This document shows, one piece after another, positions 32,151 to 44,399 of a DNA stretch of 64,000 nt. The stretch lies in the NCBI GenBank assembly GCA_015680685.1, contig MNCI01022239.1:1-64000 (forward strand). Direction: 5' to 3'. How positions within the stretch are numbered: the first letter of the stretch is position 1; every line of letters starts with the position of its first letter. Source of the DNA: Gnetum montanum (taxonomy: Eukaryota; Streptophyta; Gnetopsida; Gnetales; Gnetaceae). The notes below the pieces were generated by a model. The model was not told the DNA's origin. It saw nothing but the letters and a program-made list of their open reading frames with translations, and did not search any database. Both the position numbers and the translations under genes were made by a program.

Positions 32151-33400
32151 AATGGCACCCAAAAAAAAAAGTATCCACAAGAAGGAGAACCCTCACAACC
32201 ATAAGAGAAATGACCTAGAGCTGGAAGGGACTAGCAGGAACAAGGCCAAGAACAACAAGAAGTGACCCATGCAATGGGACCTCTTCATGAGGAACCTCAA
32301 GTGGAATCTGTTCAATAGATTCTAGAGGAATAAGTGCCTACTCAACAATCCTAGTGAGGAGAAGTGCTTGGACCTGTGCCAAGGCTTGAGGTCACTCTGA
32401 CTCAAGCCTGCCTAAACATCATCAAGTCTTGAGAAATCTAAAGATCAATTCTTCGAGAGATAAACTTCAAGCCATTTTTGGAAAAAGCTCCAGAGGATGT
32501 CAGAACACAATTGCAAACCTCTTCCATGTGGCTAATCATCATGTCTAGTGGGGAATAGTACATGGAAGAGACCTATCTCTTTTGGAGTAGCTGAAGGCTA
32601 AGGTCCATTGTAAAAATCAAGGATATTCAAGTGTCCTACTCGATGGAGGCTATTGCATAGGCACCGGAGTTGCTAGACATTGGAATATAGTTAGCTGAAA
32701 TATCAACAAAAGTTAATCTTGAGCCAAAAAGAGAATGGACCTAGTGATGCTATGGGGTGAACCATAAAGAGTATGGTGCACTCACATTGATGGAGCGAAT
32801 TTATTTTAAGATTGTAGTCTATCACCTCAATCCAATGATGAGGCCAAGCAAGGTGACTACCTTCCCCACCTAGGCATGCACCACTCTAAGTGGAAAATTT
32901 TCCATTAACCTTCCATAGTTGATTTATTTAGAGATCAAAAAGTGCTTTAAGGAGAAAAAATGTGGAAGGAAAACCCTACCCTTTCCATCCCTTATTAGGA
33001 AACTTTACAAGAGGGCAGGTATTGTTTGCTATTCAAATTACACTCTTAGGCATGCTCCCTTGGCCTCATGGGCAAAAATTATGAAGGATAAGATGCCAAA
33101 AACCAATCAAGAAGAGGAGCTACTACCACCACCACCCACTCAGGAGACAACACTGGAGGCTCATGCAATCCTTGAGCTTCTATGAAAAATTTGAGAATGG
33201 ATCTTGAGTGAACAAGAGCAACAAGCAGAAATGAGTGGGATGGATCCATCTATGTATTAACTAGAAATTAGTTACCTTAATGAGGTGGCCCAAATAGTTA
33301 GCTAGATGGAGAGAGGTGATTCCATTTTCTTTGCCCAAAGAATGTAGTTGCCTTCAAGGTTGGATCCCAACACTCAAGAGGTGATGGTGTCATTAGTAAC

Positions 33401-34240
33401 TAATGAATCATGATTCATTAGGCCTTGATATCGCACTTGTGATATCCCATATGCGATATCATGGCTTGGCTCATGATATCAGATATGTGATATCGTGGTT
33501 CCTGTGTGAGCCTATAAATACACAATTGGGCACACTAGAAAGAAAGAGGTCAGTTTAGTATTACAGTAGAGTATTTTTGTCATTTTTTCCTCTCAACCCT
33601 CTCTCCCAGTGCATGCCCAGAGTGTGATGATTGTAATTGTACGACACCTTTATTCAAGTGTGACATACTTGGATATGCACATGACTAAAAATAAATATCG
33701 AGATTACTTCATCATTGCAACATTCACTTAGTTTAATCATTTAATTGTTATTGTTATTTATTACTTTCGTAGTTAATATCTCTTCATCCTAAACTCCTTA
33801 AATGCGGAATGAGTATGACTTAATCACTAGCATTCAAGTGTAACTACTTGGTATCCCAATAGTGTACCTAGGCCATGTGCTTGGTAATCCAAGTGGTAGT
33901 CATGCACGAGGTCCAAGATGTGTATGGATGATTAAGGAATGGATGCTCATCACACTTAGGCCAGTTTAGACTTTCTCTCTCCCTTTTCCTCCTAGCTTTA
34001 TTAAAGTTATTTTCTATTGCCTCTAGGAGTAACACTAGTTTAGGACTACATCATACACCTCACCCTAGCCCAAACCATATGTGAAAAAGCAAATACTAGT
34101 CCAAGTGGGAAGACAACGAACTGTGATCAATGAGTAACTATTTAGATACCACAACTAGCCCATCTGCGGAGTTCAACTGGATCGTGCGTGAAATGCTTGT
34201 ATTCGTATGGTTGAGTGTAGGGGTACCTTGCCACTCATCA
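33401..34240 (+). mobile_element. Solo LTR (840 bp) in the third ORF of element B
   Basis: Flanked by the perfect duplication GTAAC (33396-33400 and 34241-34245). Starts TAATGAATCATG (family TGATGAGTCATG with G-to-A changes) and ends ACTCATCA. It carries the GATATC-type promoter array (33427-33498) and a TATA box at 33513-33520. Element A's minus strand (37200-37700) shows the uninterrupted ORF at this point. Confidence 0.95.
33427..33498. repeat. Decayed GATATC palindrome array upstream of the TATA box
   Basis: Five GATATC cores in 72 bp, with flanks that have drifted from GCGATATCGC to TGATATC, TGATATCA and similar. The array lies 15-85 bp upstream of the TATAAATA at 33513-33520. Confidence 0.9.
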
Positions 34241-36089
34241 GTAACACATCATCTATTCCCAGAAATCTTTGGGAATGCCACCACTTTCTTAGTAAGGTTG
34301 GAGGAATGTGAAGAGGCAACTATCTTGGTGATAGAACACCAAGGGTAGGAGATAGTGGCAAAAGTGGTAGCTAACTATGTAGCTAAAGCATTGAGTGCAC
34401 CTGCGATGTCTATACCAAATGTGTTTGTGCTCTAAGACATGTAGACATCAATAGGCACAATCAGTGAAAAATTAAACGTAGCCCAACATGAATAGTTGTT
34501 GGAATGACTGGTAGGATCCAGGAAATTGACTCTAGACATATTTAATCTCCTAGAGAACATCATTGTAACCTAGTCAGAGTTGCTAAATGCAAGGGGTAGA
34601 CACATCATTTTGGAGGGGCAAATAGAAATAGCTTAAGAGCAAAATTAATGCTTAGCCTTGGAGGTTACTAAACTTTGTGCCCAACTTGTAGAAAAAATAA
34701 TCCTTAGCTTGACAATGTCAAGAGATGAAGTTATCAAATAGCTTTAAGAATGATTTCAAAAGGTTGAGGAGGAAGCAGTAATGGCCATCTTCAAATAGTC
34801 TATGGCAAAAGCTGAAATGCACTCAATCAAAAAGGAATTGAATCAAATGTGCTAAGAGAATGAAGTATTGACTACACAAAATCATTGCTTGCAAAATGTT
34901 GATGCTCAAAGAGATCAAATGCAAGAGTTCATCCATCAATAGTAGGAGCAGCTTGCCAGGGTCAACATTGAACTAACGAAATTGGCTATAGAGAACTACA
35001 ATCTGTTAAGGGAGGAGGTACGAACCTTGTGGCAAAAGTCTATCATTGAAATCATCATTTGGAAGAATGAAGCTCTCAAATTTAAGAAAGTGAAAAATCA
35101 CTACAGGGACCAGGTTGGCTTGCAAAAGTAAATTAATGAAAAAGAAATCTAGATGGCAAAGGCTAAAGTAAATGAAGCCCTCTAGCAACTCCAGTAAGGA
35201 AGAGAGATGTGGCAGTCCATCCTTGATGGGATTAATGGCTATAACAAAGTGGAGATTTTCTTGAAGAAGTTGCAGATTGAAGAAATAACAGAGTATATGG
35301 AGTTGGCCAATCTCCATTACACAAAGCTAGCAATGTTGATAGTTGGACGGTCATGGTTGAAATTGGAGAAACATGTGGCTAGCTCGTATTTGCTATACGA
35401 GGCCAAGTTCAAATACCATAAGTACACTAAGCAAAAGCTTGAGATTGCTAATGATGAACTTAAAGTCCTCAAAGGATGATTCACAAATTTATGATCCATC
35501 ACTAAGGACCTAGCTAGATGGATGAATAACTACCAAGAGCTAAAGAACACAATGCGAGTGGTTGACATTGAACACAAACAGTTCATTGCTTGGTTTGTCA
35601 ATGTCAAGGAGTTGTTTATAGAAATCCCATGTCCTTGGGATGTGCCTATTCCAACCCACATTGGGGAAGCTATGTGGATGTTGCATGATCCTAGGAGTAA
35701 GAAGGAAAAAATGAAAGCACTGTTGGATGCTTTCCACCTTGCACCTAAAGTTGTAGTAGTAGCATAGCAACTACAATTGCCTCAACCATTTCTAGTGCAT
35801 GAAGTTGGTGAGGGTCCCTTAGAGCCTTAAGAACCATCACTACTTGGGACCATTTGATCTTTTCCAACAAGCTTCATACTGTCAAGGGATGTGTTGTCCA
35901 AATTTTGAAGAGTTGTATCATAGTGTTCGATTTTGTATCCTAAACAACACCATTTTTGTAATGTGTTAAACTATACACCCTAGCACTCCATTTCTTCTCA
36001 AAGTTAGTTAGTTGTTCCATTGAAGAAAAGTCAATCAATAATCCCATTCCTTTCCAATTTTTAAAAAGAACTCAAGAATGAGTTTTCAT

Positions 36090-36103
36090 TCAACTATGGG
36101 GGT
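36090..36103 (+). promoter_or_regulatory. Polypurine tract of element B
   Basis: CAACTATGGGGGTA precedes the TGATGAG start of the 3' LTR. The short G-run is what remains of a plus-strand priming tract. Confidence 0.5.
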
Positions 36104-37199
36104 ATGATGAGTCATCATTGGTTGGCTATGTCGATGAGACCTCATTGATGTAGTCGACCACGTTGACAAGGCCTTGTCGATACATCTCACCCTATGTCAA
36201 TGAGGCCCCATTGATGCAATGTCTATCTATCACCTATAAATACATACCTTCCAACTACATTTATGACAATCTAAATTTTAGTAGCAATGAAGCTCTTGCA
36301 TTTTTTTCATTCAAAAGTTAAAATTTTTTGCCTAAGTGCCCGCAATAGGAGCCATTGAGTGTATGGATCTTTATTCAAGCATTGTTGTACCTGAGCACGA
36401 CAATGTGTGTAGTAGTAAAGATGAGCTTTCTAATAAACCTTGTAGAACTTTGAATAGACTAGCTATTTCATTTAGGCATTTAATGTTTTTAATTATTTGT
36501 TAATTTTTTTCAATTATTTTGCAAATATTTTTCAGCAAATGAGTTAATGAAGTAATTAAGCTAGATAGATTAAATACATNTAGTAAAGATGAGCTTTCTA
36601 ATAAACCTTGTAGAACTTTGAATAGACTAGCTATTTCATTTAGGCATTTAATGTTTTTAATTATTTGTTAATTTTTTTCAATTATTTTGCAAATATTTTT
36701 CAGCAAATGAGTTAATGAAGTAATTAAGCTAGATAGATTAAATACATAAGTACAACCACTTTGAGTGTAACATGTATTTGCTTGGGAATCCTAGTAGCAT
36801 TATTGCTTGGTATGCCTAGTAGTGTAGCGTTTGGTTACCTAGTAACAGATATGTGGGTTTAGGATGTGTACAGAAAGTGGGAATAGATACTTGTGTTAGG
36901 ATTAGTTAAATGATTAGTTAATTAATTAATTAAGATTATAATCAAATTATTTTTATCTACATTTTAGGCACCTGACTATAAAACATAAAAATGATAAAAA
37001 TTGAATGTCTTAGTTATACTTAATCATACCAATGAATGTCACAAGTGTAATTGGGAAGATAAAAATTGACGTTAAGGCTAGATTCACTTGCTAAAGGGCT
37101 AGTGCACTAGAAACAAAAAAGTCCACAGAATTCAACCAGATCATGTGTGAATGCTTATGATTCTTATGGTTGGATGTAGGGGTACCTCGTCACTCATCA
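36104..37199 (+). mobile_element. 3' LTR of element B
   Basis: Starts TGATGAG, ends ACTCATCA. The apparent 1096 bp includes a 168-bp assembly duplication, so its real length is about 928 bp against 876 bp for the 5' LTR. Much of the remaining difference is an extra TTGACAAGGCCTTG-type palindrome module in 36130-36215. TATA box at about 36235-36242. Confidence 0.92.
36413..36747. other. Assembly join: single N flanked by an exact 167-bp duplication
   Basis: 36413-36579 is repeated at 36581-36747 with no visible difference, separated by one N at 36580. No other member of this LTR family has the duplication. Confidence 0.92.
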
Positions 37200-37204
37200 A
37201 TTGG

Positions 37205-38830
37205 AAATAAGGAGATTTCCCCTAGCTTTTAATAGTGCTAACTAGATGGCAATGATGTTATTTAGAAGTTCAAAGACCCCAGGAAGTAGTTGCTTAGTTC
37301 CTACTAGTCAATTCAAAAATTCTTCATGTTTGGTTGTACTAAAGCTCCCACTTGCTATTGTTGTAGACATCTACATATCTTTAAGTGTAGCAACCTCTAT
37401 CACAAAGGCCATAGGAGCATTAAGTGCTTTTTCCACTTTGTCAGCTATTACCTTTGTCACTATTTCCTACTCTTGATACTACATCACTAAGATAGTGGCT
37501 CCCTCATCCTCCTCTACGTGCACGGAGAAAGTAGTAATGTTCCCAAAGATATTTGGGAATTTTTGTTGTCCTGAAAGAGACACCGTTACTTCATGAATAC
37601 TAGGATTTGATCTTGTGGGCACCTGCATCCTTTGGGTAGAAAATAGTGGCACCAACCCCTCCATCCTACTAATGGTTCTAGCAACTTCATCGAGATGGCT
37701 TAATGCTAGTTAGTAGATGAAGGATTCACCACCACTTATTCCTACTTGCCTACTACTACAGGAGTTTCTCATGGAGTTCGTGCATGTGCTTAATAGCAGC
37801 GTAGGCCTTTGGCTTTATTTCATGAGTGGGAGTTGGTGGTGGTTTCTCCTCTTCTTGTAGCTTGGTGAGCACCTTGTCCTTTATCATTTTTTCCTAAGAG
37901 GTAGTAGAAGCATGATGAAGGGTGCCATTGGCATAGTGGACTATACCCCCCATTTTTCATAACTTATGAATGAGGCATGGAAAGGGAAGTTCCTTTCTCC
38001 CATGTTCATTCTCCTTGAAGCATTTTTTGATATCTAAGTAAATCAACTATGAGAGATTGACTAGGAATTTATTACTTAGAGTGACACACACACAAGTAAA
38101 GAAGGTTGTGATTTTGCTTGGCCTCACCTTTAGTTGAGGTGGTAGGCCATGATTTTGAAGTATACCCTCTCTACCTTAGTGGGCACACCATATTATTTGT
38201 GCTCAACTCTATAGCACCATTGGACCCACTCTTTGTTCACTTCTGGGTTCACCTGGGTTGATATTTATGCCAAGGTTACCATAGTATCCATCAACCTAAG
38301 GGTCTTAGCAATGGCCTCCATAGAGTAGGATACATTGATGTCCTTTATCTTCATGGTGGCATTAGCCTGCCTATTGTTCTAGAAGAGGTAAGTTTCCCCC
38401 ATGTACCATTCCCCAACTAGAAGTGAGGATGGGCCACATGGGAGAGCTTTGAAGTTGTGTCTTAACTTCTTCTAGTGCCAAGTCTAAGAAAGGGCCAAAG
38501 TTTAGTTCCTAAAGAACTGAACCTTTGATATCCTTGGAATTAATGTGCTTAAGGTAGGCTTCTATTAGAGTGACTTCAAGGTTCGATCTAGGCTTGGATG
38601 CCTCATCTCTGTGTGATTGCTTAGTCTCAACTTTGGGAATCTATTAGAAAAATTTCACTTTGGGCTTCCCTTGAAGAGGTCCCATTGCATGGGTCTTTGC
38701 TACTTGCTCTTAGGGCTATTGTTGCTATTGGTCTCTTCCTTCTCTAGGTTGCTTCTCCCTTAGTTGGGATGGTCCTTCCTCCTACAAGTATTTATCCCTT
38801 AGTCTAGGTGCCATCTATAATTACAACATA
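37205..38830 (-). pseudogene. N-terminal part of the third ORF of element A
   Basis: Read on minus, it matches element B 32160-34400. For example the minus strand near 38690 corresponds to CCCATGCAATGGGACCTCTT at 32262-32290, and the minus strand near 37550 to the AAATCTTTGGGAA block at 34264. It is the other half of the segment at 17056-18563, split by element B. Stops throughout. Confidence 0.8.
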
Positions 38831-41380
38831 GCCAAAGATTAGTGTTTGATGTGTAAATTGTATAGTTTGATACCTTGTCTTCTTTGATCAGTTACACTTA
38901 GGCTAAGTTGTGATTATGTAAGAATGATTATTTAATATTATTTTATTTTGATAACTACCAGAGTTTTTTTGGAAGGTTTAACTCTCATGAATTAGTTATT
39001 TTAATATTATTTTATTAGTTAAAACTTTTGGGAGTTAGAAAAATTTTGAAATTTTTTTTGTTAGAAACCTAACATTTGTGTCCCCCATGACATAAAGCTC
39101 ACCTTTGGTAGTTGTAGCAATGAAGAATGGGATTAATTGGAGAAGTGATGTAAAAGTTATTAGATCTAGAAGGTTCTGGGCTTTGAAAACAACAAAAACT
39201 CCTTCTTTGTTTAAAAGTAAATGGCAAAAAATTAGCTAAGTGTTCATGTTATTTATAGACTTTTTATGTTGTGTTGATGTGGTCTTGTCGATGTAGTCCA
39301 TTGCATTGATGGGGTTGTGTTAGCGTAGCTATTGGACAAAATTTTTCACCATTAAAAACAAAGGAAGAAAAAGAGTTTTTGCATTAGATTGAACTCCATA
39401 GGAAGCCAAAAAGGCCAAAAACATGATGAAATTATTGAAGATGGTTAGGAATATTACTTAAAGAGTGCAAAAATGGATGGAATCATGATGGAATTTGTAA
39501 GGTTTGAAAATAAAATGTCCAAGGGAGAATAAATGTAACCTTCCCAACCAAGGGGTATGCAAGTGGATCCTCCCAATAGTACACTTATGGCCTTAATGCC
39601 CTTGCATGCCCTCAAGCCAAGGAGTTTGTGGACCCCATGGTTGATTAATGATTGTGGTTAGTTAAGAATGAAATCACAAAGGAAACCACCAAAGAATGTT
39701 GACCGTATCAAACAAAGACATTGAAACAACATGAGAAAAGGTAGTGAGATGAGTGATGGAAAGCATTAGTGGATGAGAGAGTGTGGAATGAAGTCCCATA
39801 TCATGATCACATGAAGTCCCTTGTGGATTTTGTGGTTAATATGACTTGATAAAATCCATTCTTAGTTTGAATTAAGACCAACCATTTCTAGTGACTTTGC
39901 ATTAACACTCTTAGACTAGTCCACCCCCAAAGGGACAAGAGTAGGCCCATAGAGTAATCACCATTTCAAAGAGAGAAGAAAAGAGAAGCAAGAAGTGAAG
40001 GGAACCTTAGTTAGAGGGATGCCTTTAGGAATGGGTAACATGTCTTTCTAGCCCCATAACTAGTTCTTGTAGCCTGTTATTATGTCTAAGGGGTATGATT
40101 TGAATTCCAATAATCTTATTATTGTTTATTGTTTGCTTTTATGTGTTTATCAAATGGGAACTACACCATGCAAAGACTTAGCTTTCTATTATTGGTTGAC
40201 GTAGGAATGACAAAGGATTTGTGAAGAAAGTGATGCACCTTAGAGGGTAGGCAAGTATAAAAAGTGTTAAATCCCCTTGAAATCATACCATTGTCTGTCT
40301 AGTTAATGTATCTCAAGTTTGGAAACTACCAAGGTCACAAGTTCATTATAAGTTTCATTTAAGAAGGGGACATAATATTTCCAAAACAAAGGAACACCAT
40401 AGAGCTATGTGGATTAGTGGATAACATTGACTCCTTGCCTACTATCATGAAAAAAAAAACCATGTCTTAGTTATCAACATCAAAATTCAAACATAGAATC
40501 TAGACATTTGTAATCAAATAACATTATAAAGTATAAACCATCATCAATTTATAGCTATAGTTTCACGAAGTCTTAATGGCAATAAAGAAAGAAAAGAAAA
40601 TGATTAGAAAAATGAAAATCAAATGAGGAAAAAATATAAAAAAATTATAAAATACTCAAGAAAGAGGGAAACATACTAAAAATGATGTAAAAAAAAAGTT
40701 AAAAATTGAAGAGCCACATTATTTAATATCAACATGGATGGCCATCTCCCCCATGAATGAGTTGGAAGGAGGAGATCCAAAATATTAAGCATGCATGTCC
40801 ATCTATTGAGGTGTTATAGTCATAGGCTATCTTGGGTTCTTAAAAAGGCTTGAGTTGTTGTATGTTAACTAGAAATTTCTTGCTTGGGCTTTTAGGTTTG
40901 TAAATTAGCATGGCCTTGGATGGAAAGGTTTCATAAATAATATAAGGTCCCTTCCATAATGTTTGGAACTTAGTTCGTTGTGGCATGTGCATGGGATTCT
41001 AGTAGAGAACATTATCTTCATGTTGAAATTTTACTTTTCTAAGGTCATGTCATTGCTTATTATATGCCTTGTGCACTTCATTAGATGACAAGACCACTAG
41101 TTAGTTCTCATCTAGGAAGTTGAAATTCATTAACCACTTTTTCTATGCTAGGTTCAAGTCAAGGCAAAGGTCACAAGCTATTAAAAGTGCATGAAGCTCT
41201 ACTTGGATAGGAAGAGTTGGTAATTTTTTATACATGATCTCATACAAAGAATATCCTATAGGAAGTTTTCATGTGGAACGATAAGCCAAAAGGACATCAG
41301 TGAGTTTTGAGCTCCAATCCATTTTATATTTACTAGCAATTTTGATTAGTACTTTTGTCATCTTCTGATTAGTGACCTTT
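38831..41380 (-). other. Spacer between third ORF and integrase of element A
   Basis: Noncoding counterpart of 29816-32150. Contains an isolated TTGATGTGGTCTTGTCGATG module at 39275-39297 like those in the LTR promoter. No gene or other insertion recognised. Confidence 0.55.
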
Positions 41381-41389
41381 ACTTTACTA

Positions 41390-42060
41390 GTGGCTTGGGA
41401 GTGTTATGGAGTTGTCAATTTATGTTTAACCCCTCAGCGTTGCATGAGCTTTTGAAAAGTGGTTCATGTAAAATGAGTTTCATTGGCAAAAACAAGTGCA
41501 CGTGGTATCCCAAACCTATTTACAACATGTTGTACAAACCAAGCCACCATCGAGGATGTGTAATTGATGATGGCCATAGCTTCTACCCATTTGATATAGT
41601 AGTTAATAGCTACCATGATGTATGGCTTGCCATTGGACATGGGAGTGATGGGATCCATGAAATTGATGTTCCAAATGTTGAATGGCTCTAGTGGCTGGAT
41701 CCATTATTGAGGCCCCTCCATATGAGCAGTTGTCCCACCATCACATTCACAGTAGTCATAGGAGTGGACAAAGTGATGGATGTCATTGAAAAGTGTAGGC
41801 TAATAATACCTTTCCATGAGGATTTTAATGATCATTTCTTTTCCAACATAATGGTTCCCATAAGGGCCCTCATGAGCATCTTTGAGAACATGTAGTTGAT
41901 CATCATTAGGAACATACCATTGAACTAGGCCATTGACACACACCTTGTGAAGGTATTAGTTAATTTCTATAAAGTGTTTAACCTAGTGAAGAAACTATTG
42001 TTTCTTCCTATTATCCCACTCCTATGGCATCTCTTGAGTGAATAAGTAGGTAAGGATGCC
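41390..42060 (-). pseudogene. Integrase of element A
   Basis: Minus-strand segments: zinc-binding HEGPYGNHYVGKE at about 41850 with YDYCEC (first Cys changed), MDPITPMSNGKPYIMVAINYYIKWVEA (41580-41658) and NRFGIPRALVFANETHFT (41464-41515). Same order as in element B, with different stops. Confidence 0.85.
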
Positions 42061-42089
42061 ATTGTACTAGTTATCTTCTTTGGGTTCTC

Positions 42090-42760
42090 ATTCAGTAATA
42101 GCTCCAACAAAGAGGAGTTCATCAAGAAATTGATCTAAAAGTGGGCTCTCCTCCTCTTTGCTATCCCATATCAATCAAGATAAGTGGTTAGCTACCACAT
42201 TCTTGGTTACCTTTCTATCCACCATGGTTATATCAATCTCTTGCAAGATTACTAGCCATTGTATGACACAAGCGTTCATTATTGGTTTATTTATTAGGAA
42301 TCTAATTGCACTATGATTAGTGTGCAAAAACACCCTGTATCCTAGCACATAGTACTAAAATTTCTCTAAGGCATACATCACTGCCATTAGTTGTTTCTTA
42401 GTGGTGGTGTAGTTCAGTTGTGTATCCACAATGCTGCTACTTGCACAATGGATGTAATAGGGATATTTCTAATCATTCAACTATGTAAGCATATATTTTA
42501 AGGCATAATTGGATGCATCCATCATAATGTGGAATGGTTTGGACCAATTAGGTGCTTGTAGGATTGGTGTTTCTGCAAGCTTCTATTTAAGATGTTGAAA
42601 TGCATGTTTACATTCCTTAGTCTAGAAAAATCAAGCATCCTTTTTTGTTAGCTCCACTAATGGTTTTTTAATCTTAGAAAATTTTTCAATGAAGAGTCTA
42701 TAATAGCTAGTGTGGCTAAGGAATGACCTCACATATTTAACTGTCTGAGGTTATTAGGTT
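42090..42760 (-). pseudogene. RNase H region of element A
   Basis: Minus-strand counterpart of 28080-28672 in element B, traced from the thumb region (about 42720-42690) to the end (about 42160-42200, equivalent of VANHLSRL). Interrupted by several stops. Confidence 0.7.
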
Positions 42761-42769
42761 ATTCCTTGG

Positions 42770-43560
42770 ATGGTCCTTATTTTTTTAGGGTCCATATTAA
42801 TCCTTTTCTATGATGTTATGTACCCTAATAAAATGCCCTCCTAGACCATTAAGGGGATTTTCTACCAATTAAGTGTAAGGTTTGTCTTCACATATCTTTT
42901 TAGCACTTTCTCTATATGGTCCAGGGCTTGCTTGAATGTAGCCCCATAGGTGGAGAACTCATCCATAAATACTTCCACCCCAGTATTGATTTGATGTTGG
43001 AAAATGATAAGGATAAGGCATTGGAATGTTGTAGGGGCATTGCACAAGTTGAACGACATCTTTCTATATGTGAAAGTCCCCCATGGACTCATGAATGTAG
43101 TTTTAGGCTGATCCTCTAGTGCTATTTGGATTTGGTTAGAGCCACGATAACCATCCAAGAAGCTATAATAATAATGCCTAGAAATTATGTCCAACACCTA
43201 GTCCACAAATGGAAAGGGAAAATGGTCCTTACATGTTGTCATATTCAATATTCTAAATCAATGTAGACCATTCATTTCTCACCTTTCTTTGGCATGATCA
43301 CAAGTGAGCTAACCCACTCACTATTCACAATGGGATAGATGAGCCCTACCTTAAGAAGTTGTTCAATCTTCTCTTTGACAATTTGTTTGAGTTTGGGATT
43401 CAATAATTGCTGTTACCTCTTTGGTTTAATGGAGAAATTCATGTTGATTTGATGCTAGAATATCCTTGGATTAATTCTTGTCAGCTCATGATATGACCAA
43501 GCAAAGGTTGTTGGTCATTTTTGACCACCTCCAACAACTTATTTTTCTACATAGGAGCAA
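42770..43560 (-). pseudogene. Reverse transcriptase of element A
   Basis: The 111-codon open piece at 42862-43197 reads YYYSFLDGYRGSNQIQIALEDQ, TTFMSPWGTFTYRKM and VEVFMDEFSTYG; the second catalytic Asp of the FMDD box is Glu. Upstream frames give the KEEI...LLKVGLIYP region (about 43320-43390). Confidence 0.88.
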
Positions 43561-43859
43561 GATTGACATTGATGATGAATGACTTCCCATTATTCAAAAA
43601 AGCATATTCATTTCTAGCTAGTAGATTTTTTAACTTAAGGGGCTCCTGTTTGAAGTTCTCAAGGATATTGAACTTTCCCTAATTGGTTTCATCAGGTTCA
43701 TTAGAGAGTTGATGATGGACTTACTCTAGTTTGTCCATGCCCTCAACATAGGCACTTATTAGGCTCTCAATCTGTTCCATGCATAGTGATGAATTGCTTT
43801 CTACTTTAGTTGTTAGCCACTAGGTGCCCTTCTATTTTTTGGCTATTGTGTATAGGTAC

Positions 43860-44340
43860 CTTTGAATTTATGTGACATTTTCATACTGCCTGCATGTTGT
43901 GAGTGTTGTACTTTTGATAGTTCATAATTTCTGCATGTAGTGGCACCTTGAGTTACTGTACGTGATGCATAGAACGTACTTCTTCTCTATCTTTCCAAAT
44001 TCATTCTCCTTGGAGATCTCCAAGGAGAGGTTTCTAATTCCTATTTGCACATCAATCATACCTAGCCAAGCTCTTCCCATAATGATAGGGAAGTTCCCCT
44101 TGTAGTTATCCACTCATATCACCAAGAAGTTAGTAGGATATGATCACCCATAGTTAATGGTCACAATGTTCTCTACCAATTCTAAGGAGATAGTGATGGA
44201 CTGATCTGCTAACTCTAAGAAAATGTTGCACTTCTTGAGTAGAGGTAGGTTCTAAGCTTTGTACATTTCTTGTGAGATCAAATTAACACCAGAACCTAAG
44301 TCTAGAAAAGCCTTACAAGGTTCATTTTTAGTGATTTACA
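43860..44340 (-). pseudogene. Protease region of element A
   Basis: Contains NFPIIMGRAWLGMIDVQIGI and SLEISKENEFGKIEKKYV (43922-44113), parallel to the element B protease. The active-site DTG lies upstream at about 44290 in broken frame. Confidence 0.78.
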
Positions 44341-44399
44341 AGTAAATGAGGGGACTCCTAGGATCAGATCTCTTCTTGGAAAGATGACCAACCTTTATC

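Larger units (their letters stand above)
32152..35830 (+). pseudogene. Third ORF of element B: long coiled-coil protein of unknown role
   Basis: Starts with a basic stretch (MAPKKKSIHKKENPHNHKRN). At 32919-33185 comes an open segment with TLPFPSLIRKLYKRAGI, reminiscent of plant retroelement ORFs annotated as putative plant transposon protein. After the solo LTR (33401-34240), about 34640-35480 is charged and heptad-like, consistent with a long coiled coil. It ends with CPWDVPIPTHIGEAMWML and VVVVA near 35766. It sits downstream of integrase, the place of env-like or accessory ORFs in Athila and Tat elements. No signal peptide or transmembrane segment was recognised. Stops throughout; function unknown. 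Confidence 0.65.
18564..37199 (+). mobile_element. Element B: Athila-like Ty3/gypsy element, plus strand, inserted in A
   Basis: LTRs at 18564-19439 and 36104-37199 are flanked by the perfect target duplication ATTGG (18559-18563 and 37200-37204). The flanks on both sides are the two halves of element A's third ORF. Order: 5' LTR, PBS, gag, protease, [element C], RT, RNase H, integrase, spacer, third ORF [with a solo LTR], polypurine tract, 3' LTR. After removing C, the solo LTR, their TSDs and a 168-bp assembly duplication it is about 13.02 kb. Every frame contains stops. Confidence 0.93.
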
